The notes under the pieces: generated by a model | Told to the model about the DNA's origin: nothing | The model's database searches: none | What the model saw: only the letters and a program-made list of their open reading frames with translations | Shown: positions 13,201 to 25,328 of the stretch, piece after piece | Layout of the letters: each line of letters starts with the position of its first letter | Numbering within the stretch: position 1 is the stretch's first letter | NCBI GenBank assembly: GCA_027604705.1 | Contig: JADHYV010000002.1 | Coordinates: 186,001 to 250,000 of the forward strand | Source: Allomyces arbusculus | Lineage: Eukaryota; Blastocladiomycota; Blastocladiomycetes; Blastocladiales; Blastocladiaceae | DNA length: 64,000 bases | Direction of reading: 5' to 3' | Made by a program: the position numbers and the translations under genes

Positions 13201-15341
13201 CTAGTTGGCCTTGGGCTTAGGCCGCGGCTTGCCACCCTTCCCGGCCGGCTTGCGGAACTTTGGCCGCTGCTGCTGCTTCGGTTCTGCCGATGCCTCAGCA
13301 CCGTCGGTTCCTGCAGCAGCCGCAGCCTTCGGTGCGCCCTTGCCCTTCTTGCCACCGACCTTGCCCTTGCCCTTGATCGCCTCGGCAATGATCTTGGCGT
13401 CCTCCTCATCGTCAAACTGGTCGTCGCCCTTGGTCGCCGCCGCGGCCTTGCCGTTCTTGCCCTTCTTCGCGGCGCCCGCCGACGCCGACTTCTTCCCGTC
13501 CTGCTCCGCGTCCTTCCCGCCAGCCAAATTCGGAATCTTGTTCGACAACTTCTTGAACTTGGCGACAAAAAACCCGTCCATGTTATGCGCGTGCGGGTAA
13601 TACCGGCGCGCGAGCTGCACCGACGGGTGGAACGTCTTGCCGCGGAAAGTCTTGAACCCTTCCACGCCAAACGGAATCTCCGTGTCGACGAGTTTCACGT
13701 TCGGCCGCTTTTTCAGCGCATAGTCGATAATCTCCTCGTTCTCGCAGACCATGACCGAGCACGTCGAGTAGACAATGTACCCGCCCGTCGGCGATGCCGC
13801 ATCGACCGAATCAATCGCGGCCAGCACAAGCTCCTTTTGCAGGTGCGTGAGCATGCGGAAATCCTCGTGTGACTTGTTGGTCTTGACCGTCGGGTCCTTG
13901 GCGATGACACCCGTCCCGGAACACGGCGAATCGAGCAGGACGCGGTCGAACCCGCCGAGGACTGACGGAAACTTGCGGCCATCGTAGTTGCAGACGACGG
14001 CGTTCTTGACGCCCAAACGCGCGATATTGGCAGCCAAGGCCTTGGTCCGGTCCTTGTTAGCGTCGTTGGCAAAAACCATGCCCGTGTTCTTCATGAGCGC
14101 GGCCATGTAAGTGGTCTTCCCACCGGGTGCGGCCGACATGTCGAGGCACCGCTCGCCCTCCTGTGGGGCCAGGGCCATGACGGGCAAGAAGGACGACGCG
14201 GCCTGCAGCATGTAGTGGCCCGCGAGGTACTCGGGCGTGGCACCGATCGGCACGGGCGAGTCGAACACTTGCAGCCCGACCTTCGACCACTTGCCAATCG
14301 GCTCGAGGTTCACGCCGCGCGTCACGAGCGCTTGCGCCAAGTCGCGTCGCGTCGTTTTCAGCGTGTTAGTGCGAATCGTGACGGGGCGCGGCGTTTCGTT
14401 GGCGTCGAGGAACGCGACGAGTTCCTGCACGGGGAACAATTGCATGAATTGGTCCATGAGGTACTCGGAGTAGCCGTAGTAGAGGCACAGGTCCGACGCG
14501 AGCTGCGTCAGGTACTCGTTGCGCCCGCGGCCGGGCTGCTTGAGCGTAGCGAAATTGGCCAAAACCTTGAGGATCTCCTGGATGCGGTGGTTCACGAGCG
14601 CCAAGTCCGGTGGGGCCAGCGCCTCGCGCTCGCGGTCCTCATCGGTCGGCAGGACAAAGAATTGGTCGTCGATGATGTTGGTCTCCATGGCGTCCTCCTC
14701 GTCGTCGGAGTGTGCGCGCAGCGCATGCGGGTCGTCGTCCTCGTCGTCCTCGTCGTCGGCCATGGCCTCGAGCTAAACGGAGGCAGAGATTGGTCAGCGG
14801 GTCTGCACACGCGGCCGTGTTCTGAATAGAAAGATGGCGCGCTGTTTACCTTGGTCACCTTGACGTTCTCCTCTCCATCGTCGTCGCTGTCGTCCTCGTC
14901 ACCCGACGCAAACAGCTCCTCACGTTCCTGGTGCTCGCCCGTGAGCTTGTCGATCACATCGAAATCATCGTCCGAGTGAATCGAGATATCATCGTCGAGC
15001 GCGCCGTCAAGACTTGCATCGTCGTCACTGTCCGAGGCGACGCGGTGCTCGAGCGCGTCCTCGTCATCCCACATGGCGCCGTCGTCGTCGCTCACGACCA
15101 CATCGCTCTCGTCATCGTCAGAGGCAACTTGCGGCACGGGCTTGCCCTTGGCGCCTTTAGCGCGCTTGGTCGGCTTAGCACCCGCGGCTTCGGCGGTCGG
15201 GTGCGCAGTAGATGCCGTCGCCTTGCGCTTCTTGGCAGGTGCGGCAGCGGCAGTGGTTGAAGTGCGCTTCTTGTCGCCGGGAAGGCGCAGCGGGGCAGGC
15301 GGGCCCTGCTTGTTGCGTGCGCGACGACCGGTTCCGCCCAT
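13201..15341 (-). CDS. NOP2: 25S rRNA (cytosine-C5)-methyltransferase NOP2
   Basis: Nucleolar m5C methyltransferase needed for 60S subunit assembly. Exons 15341-14850 and 14772-13201 (intron 77 nt) give 687 residues. Exon 1 is a Lys-rich then Asp/Ser/Glu-rich nucleolar tail; the short methionine at 14763 would lose it, so 15341 is preferred. The catalytic domain shows the SAM loop DMSAAPGGKTT, the release-cysteine motif DSPCSGTG, the catalytic-cysteine motif STCSVMVCENEE and the NOL1/NOP2 signature around HPSVQLARRYYPHAHNMDGF. The C terminus is a Lys/Ala-rich tail typical of nucleolar proteins. It is divergent from the ubiquitin-like gene at 15745. Confidence 0.96.
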
Positions 15342-15744
15342 AATTGATGTATTGGGTGTGGTTGATGGATTGGTAGCCGAGCGCGCTGGCGTGTTGGTGG
15401 TGTTACCGTTCCGGCCTCCCTGCTGGCGCGATCACAGCGAGGCCGTGACCGAGGTCAAAGGTGCGCGAGAGTCACGTGCGTGCAGGTGACGCGCAGCCAG
15501 GCTGACACAATGCCGTTACTGCATCAAGGAAGATTCAAGCTGGCCAGGTCAGCGGCCTGCCAGCCCCATCAGTGCCACTAGGAGCGCGCTGGACCCAACT
15601 TCGCCGTGGCCAAAATCAGAAGTAATCCATCGCTAGCAGAAACAGCTCTTCTCGACGACGGCAACGACCATCGACCGCGCTGCACCGTCAACCGCGCTCT
15701 CAACCGCGTCCGACCCGCCGCAACTGCCCGCCCAACCACGACCC
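15342..15744. other. Divergent intergenic region NOP2 / UBL membrane protein
   Basis: 403 bp between two starts on opposite strands. It presumably holds both promoters. I see no TATA box, repeat or RNA gene in it. Confidence 0.5.
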
Positions 15745-17247
15745 ATGGCCGAGCTCCACGCGTCGGGCGCCGACGCGCCACACACCGCCGTCGCCGACCT
15801 GCCCATCACCATTCGCCTGCACGCAACCATCTTGCCCAGTCCTGCCGCGCCCGATCCTCGTCTCCAGCAAGATATCCAGTTTGAGCTCGCGTGGTCAGCC
15901 CTTGGCCGCGCCTGGATTGCGCCCGCCGCGTGGTGGACGGCCGGCCACGTGCGCCGCCATCTCGACAGTAACGGCACTTACCAATCGATGCGGCTCATGT
16001 TTGGCGGCCGTATTCTCGACGACGACGATCGCATGGTCGATGTGCTCGCGCCGCTGCTGCCCCTGAATCCGCTGGCGGCACGCGAGACCGCACCAGTCGT
16101 GGTTACTTTCCATGTGCTCGCGCGGCGCGCTCCTGGTGCTGTGCCGCACTTGCAAACTGTGCAGGGACACCAGCAACAGCATCCGATCGACACGCCATTG
16201 TCTGCACCTGTGCCCTCGCTGCACGCATCTCAGTCGCCGCTGGCTGGTCCGAGGAGCGCACCGCCACGAGCAACTATCGGCACATCGTCCTCTGCCTTCC
16301 AGCCTGCTGCCAGCCGCGATCCCGCACCAGCTCTACCCCTGCCTTCGCGCCCCGGTCCCGTTCCGACCGCTCCTACTGCATCCCCGGTCGATGCCACGTC
16401 TTATTACCACGACTACTACCGCCGCAACGTGAAAACCCACCTGGAACTCCTTGCCTTCTTGGCCCGGACACGGCCAATGCTCGCGGCGGAAATCCTGCTC
16501 CCGCACGTGCCGCACCCCACCGGAACCGAGTCGTCGTGGGCCGTGACGGGAGACCCATCGACGATCGCGTTTGCTGCCGTGGAGCTACTCAGGTCGGGCT
16601 CGGCACCGAGCACCGCGGCCCAAACGGCACGACAATTCGGTCTACCGATGCCATCGATCCGAGCCCGGACTGCGCGCTCAGCGTCTCTCCCGCCACCACC
16701 ACCACGGCCTGCACCGGCCCCGGCACCCGCTGCCGCTGCCGCCGCCGTCCCGCGCGGCATCCGTGCATTCAACGCCAACGATTCGTGGTTCTTCCAACCG
16801 CCTCCGCCATTCCGCGTCGTCCTGCAATTCTTCACCACCTTTTTCGTGCAAGTGCTCAAGTGGGCGTTTGTCCTCGTCTTGTTTGGCCGTCACCTCGACG
16901 AACGCACACATTTCATTCTCTACACGCTCGGCTTCGTCGTGATTTTCCTCGGCATGACCCCTGTCGCGCGGCACGCGAGTCGTGCGCACCGGCAGATCCA
17001 GCAGGGGATTCGCGCATGGTTTTTGCCGGCGCCGAGCGCGGACGGTACGCAGGCCGCGCCGCCGAATACGGTGGTCACGGCGGTCGCGTCGTTTGTCTTG
17101 TCGCTCGTGCCGGGATCGCACCCATTGGATCCAGCCACGTCGGCCGCAGAGCATTTGGCCGCGGCGGAGGAGATGGAGAGGATGGCGGCGGCGGCGGCCG
17201 CCGGGGGTGAGGGTGCGGGTGGGCCGCAACCGGCGGGGGTCATGTAA
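15745..17247 (+). CDS. ER-membrane ubiquitin-like protein (Dsc3/HERP type)
   Basis: Single exon, 500 residues. An N-terminal ubiquitin-like fold is suggested by MRLMFGGRILDDDDRMVDVL, ending with a hydrophobic beta strand (VVVTFHVLAR) near residue 125. A Pro/Ala/Ser-rich linker follows. The C-terminal part has two predicted membrane spans (around VVLQFFTTFFVQVLKWAFVL and THFILYTLGFVVIFLG), then an amphipathic basic stretch and an Ala/Gly-rich tail. A UBL plus two C-terminal spans is the layout of Dsc3 (Golgi/ER Dsc E3 ligase) and of HERP (ERAD). I cannot choose between them by eye. A role in membrane-protein ubiquitination is inferred only from this layout. Confidence 0.7.
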   Translation: MAELHASGADAPHTAVADLPITIRLHATILPSPAAPDPRLQQDIQFELAWSALGRAWIAPAAWWTAGHVRRHLDSNGTYQSMRLMFGGRILDDDDRMVDVLAPLLPLNPLAARETAPVVVTFHVLARRAPGAVPHLQTVQGHQQQHPIDTPLSAPVPSLHASQSPLAGPRSAPPRATIGTSSSAFQPAASRDPAPALPLPSRPGPVPTAPTASPVDATSYYHDYYRRNVKTHLELLAFLARTRPMLAAEILLPHVPHPTGTESSWAVTGDPSTIAFAAVELLRSGSAPSTAAQTARQFGLPMPSIRARTARSASLPPPPPRPAPAPAPAAAAAAVPRGIRAFNANDSWFFQPPPPFRVVLQFFTTFFVQVLKWAFVLVLFGRHLDERTHFILYTLGFVVIFLGMTPVARHASRAHRQIQQGIRAWFLPAPSADGTQAAPPNTVVTAVASFVLSLVPGSHPLDPATSAAEHLAAAEEMERMAAAAAAGGEGAGGPQPAGVM

Positions 17248-17508
17248 CCAGGTTGTTGGGTGGAGGGATGTGCTGGAGGGAAGCGCGATCTTGTGTATAT
17301 TTTTTTTTTTCCTTCCGTTCCCGTTCGTTCGAGTCTGGTTGGATTCGGTACTCTGGCACCGTGCGGCTGGGAGCCCCTTAGACAAACGTTGGCTTTTGCA
17401 GACGTGTTTTGTGTCGCGATCGTTTGGTTGAATTCCAAAGCGCTCCTTGTCGGGCCCAGAACCAGCGGGCCCGCGAGAACAAATGTATTTACAACGGTTT
17501 TTATCCCC

Positions 17509-18706
17509 TCATCCCCTCTGCCTGAAAATCCCAATCAGCATCACAGCGACAATCGCCAAGACCAGCAGGTAAATCGCGCGAATCTTGGTTGCCGACGCCT
17601 GGTACCTTATTGCGCGATCCAGTTCCACGTTGCCACGGTCGACGTGGCTGGCCGCCATGTCCAGGTGGTAGTCGATGCGGTCGACGAGCGTGCCTTGGTC
17701 AACGACCAGCGTCTGCATGTCGCGGAAGACCGTGGCCAAATCAGCCAGGTTCTGCACGAGCGCAGACACTTCGCGGTCGCGATCGGCAATCAGTGCAGCG
17801 GTCGTGTCGGTCGCGGGGACGGTCGCGAGTGATGCGCCGGGGATCACGTATGAGGGGGTGGTGGTCAAAGGTACGTCGTCGGCATCGTCCGTGTCGGAGA
17901 GGGAAAAGAGCGGGGTCGCGGCCGCCGACCTGGATTTCAGCCCTGTTGAGAAAGTGAGAGCGCGAACCAAGAAAAAGCAGGTTATTATTGGGATCCTACG
18001 CGGGCACACGCGCTCAATATCCAAGTCCACCCAGTACGGACGTGTCAAGTAATTCGCCTGTGCGGCACGGAACTGCGACGAGAGGTCAGCCAGCTGTGTC
18101 GCGAGCCGTCGCGCCGCGTTCTTGTGCACTTGCGACGCCTGGTACGTCGGTGGTGCGCCGTCGGGTGATGCCGTCGGGACGTAGTCGCGCTCGAGCGCCT
18201 TGATGTGCCGTGAGCACGTTTGCAGCATCGCCATGATGTTCTGCGTCGTGGCCTCGATGTGCATGACGGTGGGGCCCGCACCACTGCCGCCGCCGCCGGG
18301 CCCCGTGCCGTCGTCATCGTCGTCGTCTGCGAAGCCCGGGAGCAGGTGCCGCTTGTGCAGGCCGTCGAGGTAGGTCACTGGCAAAAGTGAGGAATTTGGG
18401 ACGTGAGAACGCGATCTCTTTGAAAAAAGTCCTCAGGGACCACATACTTGCGTGTTGGATTCGGCCCATGGTCTCGTCGACGTCGTCGACGATATCGACC
18501 CACGCCGGCGGGAGCGTTGGCACGGGCATGTCGAGCGCCAAGTGGTCGTGGTCATTTTCATTGGCCACGGCCGAGTCGTCGCGGAAGATGAGGCGCTGCT
18601 TTTCGAGCGGTGCGGCACGATGACTGCTGCTGCTGCTACTTGCCGCGTCGGCGCGCGCCTGGTGGCGGCATTGCACGAATAGTGCGGTGCGCGAGCGTGT
18701 CGCCAT
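17509..18706 (-). CDS. TLG2: Qa-SNARE of the TGN/endosome, syntaxin-16/Tlg2
   Basis: t-SNARE for endosome-to-trans-Golgi fusion. Exons 18706-18448, 18377-18042, 17942-17509 (introns 70 and 99 nt) give 342 residues. The N terminus MATRSRTALFVQCR resembles the syntaxin-16/Tlg2 N-peptide that binds the SM protein Vps45, and LPPAWVDIVDDVDETMGRIQ is the start of the family's Habc domain. The SNARE helix carries the zero-layer Gln in TLVVDQGTLVDRIDYHLD. It is followed by a single C-terminal membrane anchor (IYLLVLAIVAVMLIGIF). The second intron is a multiple of three and has no stop, so the unspliced frame stays open. However, splicing restores YLTRLKSRS, which the family has. Divergent from DNA2. 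Confidence 0.9.
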
Positions 18707-19277
18707 GGTTGAGCTCGAGATGTTTGGAGGCGGGCAGGGTGCAAGAACAGGGCCGACCGACCACGGGCGGCTCCGGTTGCGCCGTCGCGATTGCAGCGAG
18801 TTGAAAGCGCACTGGCGGCGTAGGCGACGGTGCCGGTAGATTGTCGACGACGACGACGCCGTTGCAACTTGCCTCCAGCGTTGCGAGCTTTCTCGGCAAG
18901 GAGCAGAGTACAGCAGAGGAAGGCTGCAAGCAGTGCGGTCGCCACGCTCCGTAAAGAATGAGTGATCGCGTTCATTTGCGTCCATTGGATGTCAAATGGG
19001 CATGATCAAGACTGATCTTTGATTGACGTGGTTGTCCTCGTCGTCTCGTCCTGTTCCTCCTGTGCTTCCTGCTCTGGTGCATGCCATCGACACCGGCAAT
19101 AACGACAACAGCGCCACCACGGCAGACTATCTTGTACCGAGCACATCGCAACTGTTACTTACCGCTGGGCGCACTTCTGTTGTTCAGGGTTGCTTGAACG
19201 CCGGCACCAAGCAGTCGTCTGCCAGGAGAGGCCTTGCAGCGCCTGACCTCGTCACCCCTCAACCACCAACGTTTACC
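18707..19277. other. Divergent intergenic region TLG2 / DNA2
   Basis: 571 bp between the TLG2 and DNA2 starts. The DNA2 frame stays open upstream to 19023, but that extension has no family similarity, so I treat it as leader. No other element is visible. Confidence 0.45.
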
Positions 19278-22200
19278 ATGGACCGTCGCAAGCGTGCTCG
19301 CCCAGCACCCCCCGGCGCACCCGATCCCGCTCCCGGCACCGGCAATACCAGCGCCCCGACAACTGCACCTGCAGGCGGCACCAGCGCGGGCAATACCGCA
19401 CAAACGCTGCGTTCCTGGCTGCAGCAGTCTTCCGAAGCGGCTCGCGATCACGGATTTGTTGCGCCGCCGCGTGCGCGGCCACCACCACCCGCGGCAACGG
19501 CCACGCCGCCGACGCCGCAACGTTCCTTGCGTACGACGCCGTCGCGGACCCGCGCGGGGCTGCGCACGCCCGGATCACGGTCGGGCAATCGCAACAAACC
19601 AGGACTCGTCAACTACTTTGAGGAGACGCCGTCGCGCCGGCCCAGCTCGTCGATTGCGGATTTGGTCACGTGGGAGAGCAGTCCGCTGACGGGCCAGGAG
19701 CACGTCAAGAAGGAGGCCGTGGACGAGGATGGGACACGGGATGGCGTGCATGACGGCCAGTTGGGTGACGGCGAGGCATTTCGACCGCAGCGTGTCCCAC
19801 TCAAGGTATTTACCCAATACATTGCTGTTCTGGTGGAGAAGTGTCGTCGAGAATGTTTAAAGTGCCCGAGTGAGTCCTGACCGCGATTCTTAATGGCGTT
19901 GATAGCAGCAGCTCCTGGCCTCAGGCATAAACCAGCCGCCGCTCAAGCGGTTCCGCAGCGAGGAATCAATTTCCAGCTCACGACCCGCGGGCCAGGGCAT
20001 TTTGAGCCGATCGCACTCGACAACTCTTGCCACGACTCGCTCCCACTCGAAGCCGCGCGACCTCAAGGCTGTCGTGCAGCTGCAACGCGAGCTCGCTGGC
20101 CTCATTCCAGCTGGACCGGCAGCAAGCACGCTCGTGCCCGTCCCACCGGTCGTGCATCTTGCCCTCGACGATCACGAGTACGACCTCGGCCCTGCCGACC
20201 CGAATCCTGGGATCAAACCTCCCGAATCGGATCCGTGGGCCTCGGGCGATGACGACGACGACGATGGATTCTGGTCGGCCAATGCGCACCTGATCGATGA
20301 GGCGCTCAACAAAGTCGAGGCCGCGTATGCGCCAATTCCCTCACTGGCTGACTTTGCCCCGCCCCCACCTCCACCTGGCATGATCGCGGCGACCACGGCG
20401 ACGAGCGAGTTTGACATGATGCCACCACCGTCGGCGCCGCCGCGCACCCCGTCCCGCACGCCGTCGCGCCGCCCCGACTCGGCCCCAGCGCAACCGCGGC
20501 GCGTGACGACTTTGCGCGCTGCACGACGACAGAATCCGATCCCACTACACCGGTTCACGGTCGTCTACACGGACGTGTCGTGCGAGGGGCGCGAGACGAT
20601 CGTCTACGTGCTGCGACTGCCGCAAAAGGCCGATCTGGAGCAGATTTACTTGCGCGACCAGTGGTGCGAGACGCACTTGGATCCGGGCGATATTGTGCAC
20701 GTCGTCTACGCGCGCAACGACCATGACGGAATCACGTTCCCGCCAACCGCACCTGAGGTACCCACTGGGGCGCCGCTCGTTGTCGACGCCAACCAGAATA
20801 TCCTCATCGTGCACCCAGACACGCTCGTCCCGGGCTCGTCAGCGTCGGAACTGCACACGTGCCTGAGGCGGTCGGTGCTGAAGGACCGGATTCGTGGGCG
20901 CGATATCAATGCGGCGCAAATTCTCGGCACGCTGACACACGATTTCCTGCAGCTGATTCTGCTGCAAATTGACGAAGCGCGGTTACCGGCATTGGCAGGC
21001 CCACGCGCGGCGGATCCGTCCTTTTCGGAGCAGATCGAGCGCGCATGCGAGGAAGCCATTCGTAAACGCGCCGTCGAGCTGTATGCGGTCGGCATGACCA
21101 CGGCCTCGGCGCGCGAGCACTTGATGGGCGTGCGCGACAGTTTTGTGCAAGGATTTGTCGGTCCGTACTTGGCCATGACGCGCGCGGCTTCTCCAACGGT
21201 TGATCGCACCACCGTGCCGACGAATCCGCTCCAGGCTGATATCGAGGATGTGGTCGATGTCGAGGAGAGCATTTGGAGCCCGACGTTTGGCCTCAAGGGC
21301 AAGATTGACGCGACGGTGCGGTTACACGCGGCACCCAAGCCGCCGTTTGTGCGCAATCACGGTGGGCCCGCTGCAGTTGGTGGTCAAGGACGGCTGGCCG
21401 CACTGCGATCGCAGACGATGCCGTCGCCGGGCGCACATGGATCGGGACGCGGGCGCACATCCGGACAACGAGGACTCTCCCACACGCGATCGGACCCCGT
21501 CGACTGGCCGACGGGCACCGGCACCGTACGCGGTCTCGCGCCGCTCGAAATCAAGACGGGTAAGGCGCGCGTTCTGTCACACCGCGCGCAGACGCTCTTC
21601 TACTCGCTGCTGTTGCGCGACGTGTACGCCGACACGGAAGTGCTGCCCGTGGGCGGATTGCTCTTCAACTCGTCGACGAGTGACATGTCGGTTATGCCGC
21701 AGCCGTTCCGCGAAGTGCGCGATCTCATGATTCTGCGCAACGGGTTCGCTTCGGCACTGCGCAACATGCAGTCGCTCCCTCCCGTGCTGGGTCCGGGTCA
21801 CGCCGCGGCATGCTCGCGGTGTTTTAGTCTCGATCAGTGCATGGTCGCGCACCGTGCCTTGGAGGACGGACACCACGACTCGGCAGGGCTCGAAAAAAAG
21901 CTGTGGAACGAAAAGACGGGCCACTTGTCGGCCGAGCACATGGCGTTCTTGCGCAAATGGACGCGATTGATTGCGCTCGAAGAGGCCGTCGAGGAGGAGC
22001 GTCGTGCGCGGGTGTGGAACCGCGTGATCGAGTCACACGACAACCCAGACCAGCCGGGGTGCATGGCGCGGCTGACGCTCGTGCAGTGCGCGCCAATGCC
22101 CAACCAGCACGGCGAGATGAACTCGGCGCTCGCGGCCAAGTTTCACGTCCGGTTCCGCCGATTGCCGCAGAACCAGTACCAGGCGCCGTCGCCGCCTGTG

Positions 22201-24292
22201 CCGCCTCCACAACTCGCTGACGTTGATGCGGCGCTGCGGCTCACGCAGGTGAGCGTGATTGCCAAGAAACCAGTGCCGCCATTCAACGTGGGCGACATGG
22301 TAATTTTAAGTCGCGAGGGCGGGCCGTACGGGCTTGCGCAAGGGTGGGTGCACGGCATGGGCCCAAATTTTGTGGCCGTGCGGATCGACCGCCCTCTGCT
22401 CGCCGACCCGGTTGTGGGCGAGACCGAGCTGTTCCGTGTCGACTTGCACGACCTGCAAAACGTGTCGGCGGCGACAATGCGACTCAACCTGTTTTCGCTC
22501 TTCACCTCAACTACGTCGCGGCTGCGCGACCTGATTGTTGACTTGGAGCCACCGCGGTTCGAGACCAAGCCCGAGCGGATCCCGGCGTCGATCAATGACA
22601 TACACGAGCTCAACGCGTCGCAGCGCGCTGTGCTCGCGCAAGCGTTTGCGGCGCGAGACTATGCGCTCGTGGTTGGGATGCCGGGCACGGGCAAGAGTTT
22701 CACGCTCGCGCACATGCTCGCGCAGCTCGTGCGGCACGGTAAACGCGTGCTGCTCACGTCGCATACGCACTCGGCCGTCGACACGGTACTGATCAAACTG
22801 CGGCAAGTATCGCCAACGACGCCGTTTCTGCGCCTCGGCGCCGTCGACCGCGTGCACCCGTCGCTCGTGGACGCGACGGTCGGCCACTTGAAGCGGCCCG
22901 AGGACGTGGCTGCAGCCGTGGGTGCCGCCAAGATTGTGGCCACGACGTGTTTGAGCGTGTACCACCCGCTGCTGCAAGAGGTCAAGGGCGGACCGCCATC
23001 GGTCGGGGGCGAGCACATGAACGAGCACCGGCACTTGGAGCGGCGGCACTTTGACGTGTGCATTGTCGACGAGGCAAGCCAGATTGCGCTGCCGATTGCG
23101 CTGGGCCCGCTGTCGCTCGCTGACCGGTTCTTGCTTGTCGGTGACCACCACCAGCTCGCGCCCGTCGTGCGCAGCCCCGAGGCCGTGGATGGCGGCCTCG
23201 GCGTGTCGCTGTTTGAGCACCTGCTCGAGGCCTACCCGCGCGCGGCCGTGTCGCTCGACGTGCAGTATCGCATGAACGACGAAATTATGACGCTCGTCAA
23301 CTTTGCGACCTACCATATGCGGCTGCAGTGCGGGTCCGAGGCCGTAGCACTGCAACGTCTGGTGCTGGCGCCGCAGTCGAGCGCGATTCCGGCGTGGATT
23401 CGGCAGGTGCTGGTCGGGCCCTCGGTCAACTTTGTGGCCACGGCGAACGCGCCCGAGACCGACTTGGTCGCGCCGACCACGACCACGACTACAAGCTCTA
23501 CACTAGCACGCAACCCAGCCGATGCAACAATCAACAACAGCACCAACCTGACCGAGGGCCCGGGTGTGGGCGGGATCGTGAACGTGACGCAAGTCGAAAT
23601 GGTGCGGCACTTGACAGCGTGCCTGCTCGCACACGGTGTCGCGCCTGACGATATCGGCATCATCACGCCGTACCGCGCGCAGCTCGGCTTGATTCGCGCT
23701 GCGCTCGCGGACTTGGCCGCATCGGCGCGCAGCAGCGCGGGACCTGCTGGTGCCAATGGCAATGGCCCCTCGTCCATGTTTTCGTCGCCGCTGCGGTCCA
23801 AGACGGGAGGAGGAGGGGCCGACCCGGCACCGAGTGCCGTCGAGGACACGCTAATCGAGGACGAGGATCTGGGCATTTTCATGCCCGCGTCCGTGGCCAT
23901 GGCGGCGGCCGACGTCGAGTGCTGCACGATTGACCAGTACCAGGGGCGCGACAAGAAAGTGATCATCGTGTCCCTGGTACGAAGCAACCAACACGGACAT
24001 GTACGTTTTGATTGCATCTTGAGCGCTCGCGCGTCGACCTCGGCACACCTTCAACATTATTCTCATGTTCTCCCCCTCTCCCTCCCTCCCCCCCCCCCCC
24101 CCCATCGACTGGACCAACATGATGGTGTAGGTCGGTGACCTCCTCCGCGACTGGAAGCGCATTAATGTGGCGTTCACGCGCGCGCGTGCCAAGCTTATTC
24201 TGATTGGGTGCGCTAGCACGCTGCAGCACTCGCTCTTGTGGTCAGCGTTTCTCGACTTTTTGCGCGAGCGGCAGTGGATAGTGGCTATGTGA
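19278..24292 (+). CDS. DNA2: DNA replication helicase/nuclease DNA2
   Basis: Okazaki-flap and end-resection nuclease-helicase. Exons 19278-19805, 19906-24000, 24131-24292 (introns 100 and 130 nt) give 1594 residues. The N-terminal 350 residues are disordered. The RecB-type nuclease has the acidic GKIDA region and the catalytic LEIKTGK (about residue 724). The Fe-S cysteines are in CLRRSVL (about 495) and [10 protein letters not shown] (about 812). The SF1 helicase follows with Walker A GMPGTGKS (about 1100), Walker B VDEAS (about 1231), a QYRMN motif and, near the end, QYQGRDKKV. The last exon supplies [18 protein letters not shown]. The second intron contains a 16-nt C tract before the acceptor. 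The start at 19278 is favoured because upstream sequence is unlike the family. Confidence 0.96.
24088..24103 (+). repeat. 16-nt C tract in DNA2 intron 2
   Basis: Uninterrupted C run within a longer C/T tract, 27 nt before the acceptor AG. Confidence 0.85.
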
Positions 24293-25328
24293 TCGTTGGT
24301 CGTTTGTGATTGATTGCGCAACTGACACGAGCAACCATTGAACCCGTTCCAATACCTGGTTTTGATTCCACGAGACGAGCCCGCCTGGTGCAGGTACAGG
24401 ACGCGGTTGGTGTCGAAATGAGTAGTATAGTTGGCCTTGGTCGAGCGATGCAAAGCAATTTGTGCAGCAGAAATGACAATGGGGAATAAGCACAAATCTC
24501 TCAGTCCCGTCGCAAGATGGACCTCATTGGAAAGCAGAAAAGGAAAATGGCAACTGCTTCGATCGAGTCCCAAGCTGGAATTCGGCACAAAAGCTGGGCT
24601 CGTTGGTAGAATATAAGATTAAGCGTCAAAATCGCCCTCAGCTTCCACCATCTAAACGAGCGGGCATAATGCATCAAAACCGGCCAAAAGCATCAGCGCA
24701 GCGTCACGTCGCCGTGACCAAAGCTCCATGCGTACTGGGCGGGAAAGTAGGCAATTTCAAAGGCATGGATCGAGGCATTGGGCAAGAATGCCAACACAAC
24801 AACTAAGCCAATATTGAAATGTCTCATTTGACAAAGCCATAATATTCGGCCCAAAGCTGATTGTGAACTGGCGCTGGGCGCTGCACGCTGCCCTCATTGG
24901 CGAACCCGTCGGCCGCAGTCATGCCGTCAATCCCCCACTTATTCGCGTTGTCAGCCTGGGAGGGAGGATGAGCGCGAGCGGGCCCAAAGGTCGGTAGCGA
25001 TGGCCATGACCGCGAGCGTCAGCCAAGTGTGCCTCAGCAAACGAACAACCACAACAACCATGAGTCCCAAAAAACACCAATGCATCCACTACGACATCTC
25101 CCATTTGCTCAGCTACTCTCGTTGTCTCTATTCAGCGTTCTCGGCCGTGTGTGCGCAAGCCAGCAAAAACGGCAAGAATATCAACCCGAATGGAAAAGTG
25201 CGCGCATCGGTGAAGACAAATACAATGAAGGCCGGCCAAAGCAACAAAACCCACAAAAAACTTCTCGTGAACCAACCCAATCCAACCCAATTCAACCCAA
25301 AATGCAATATTTCCCATCCAACTTCCAA
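24293..25328. other. 1-kb intergenic region, lower G+C
   Basis: This gap separates the 3' ends of DNA2 and the Sel1-repeat gene. Its base composition is visibly more A+T-rich than the flanks. A 44-codon minus-strand ORF (24827-24693) begins with a hydrophobic stretch; I cannot support it as a gene. No tRNA, repeat or splice-consistent exon was found. Confidence 0.5.

Noticed and set aside
16678-17385. 235-codon minus-strand ORF under the ubiquitin-like gene
   Set aside because: Shadow; runs through the 3' flank and has no recognisable domain, whereas the plus strand encodes membrane spans.
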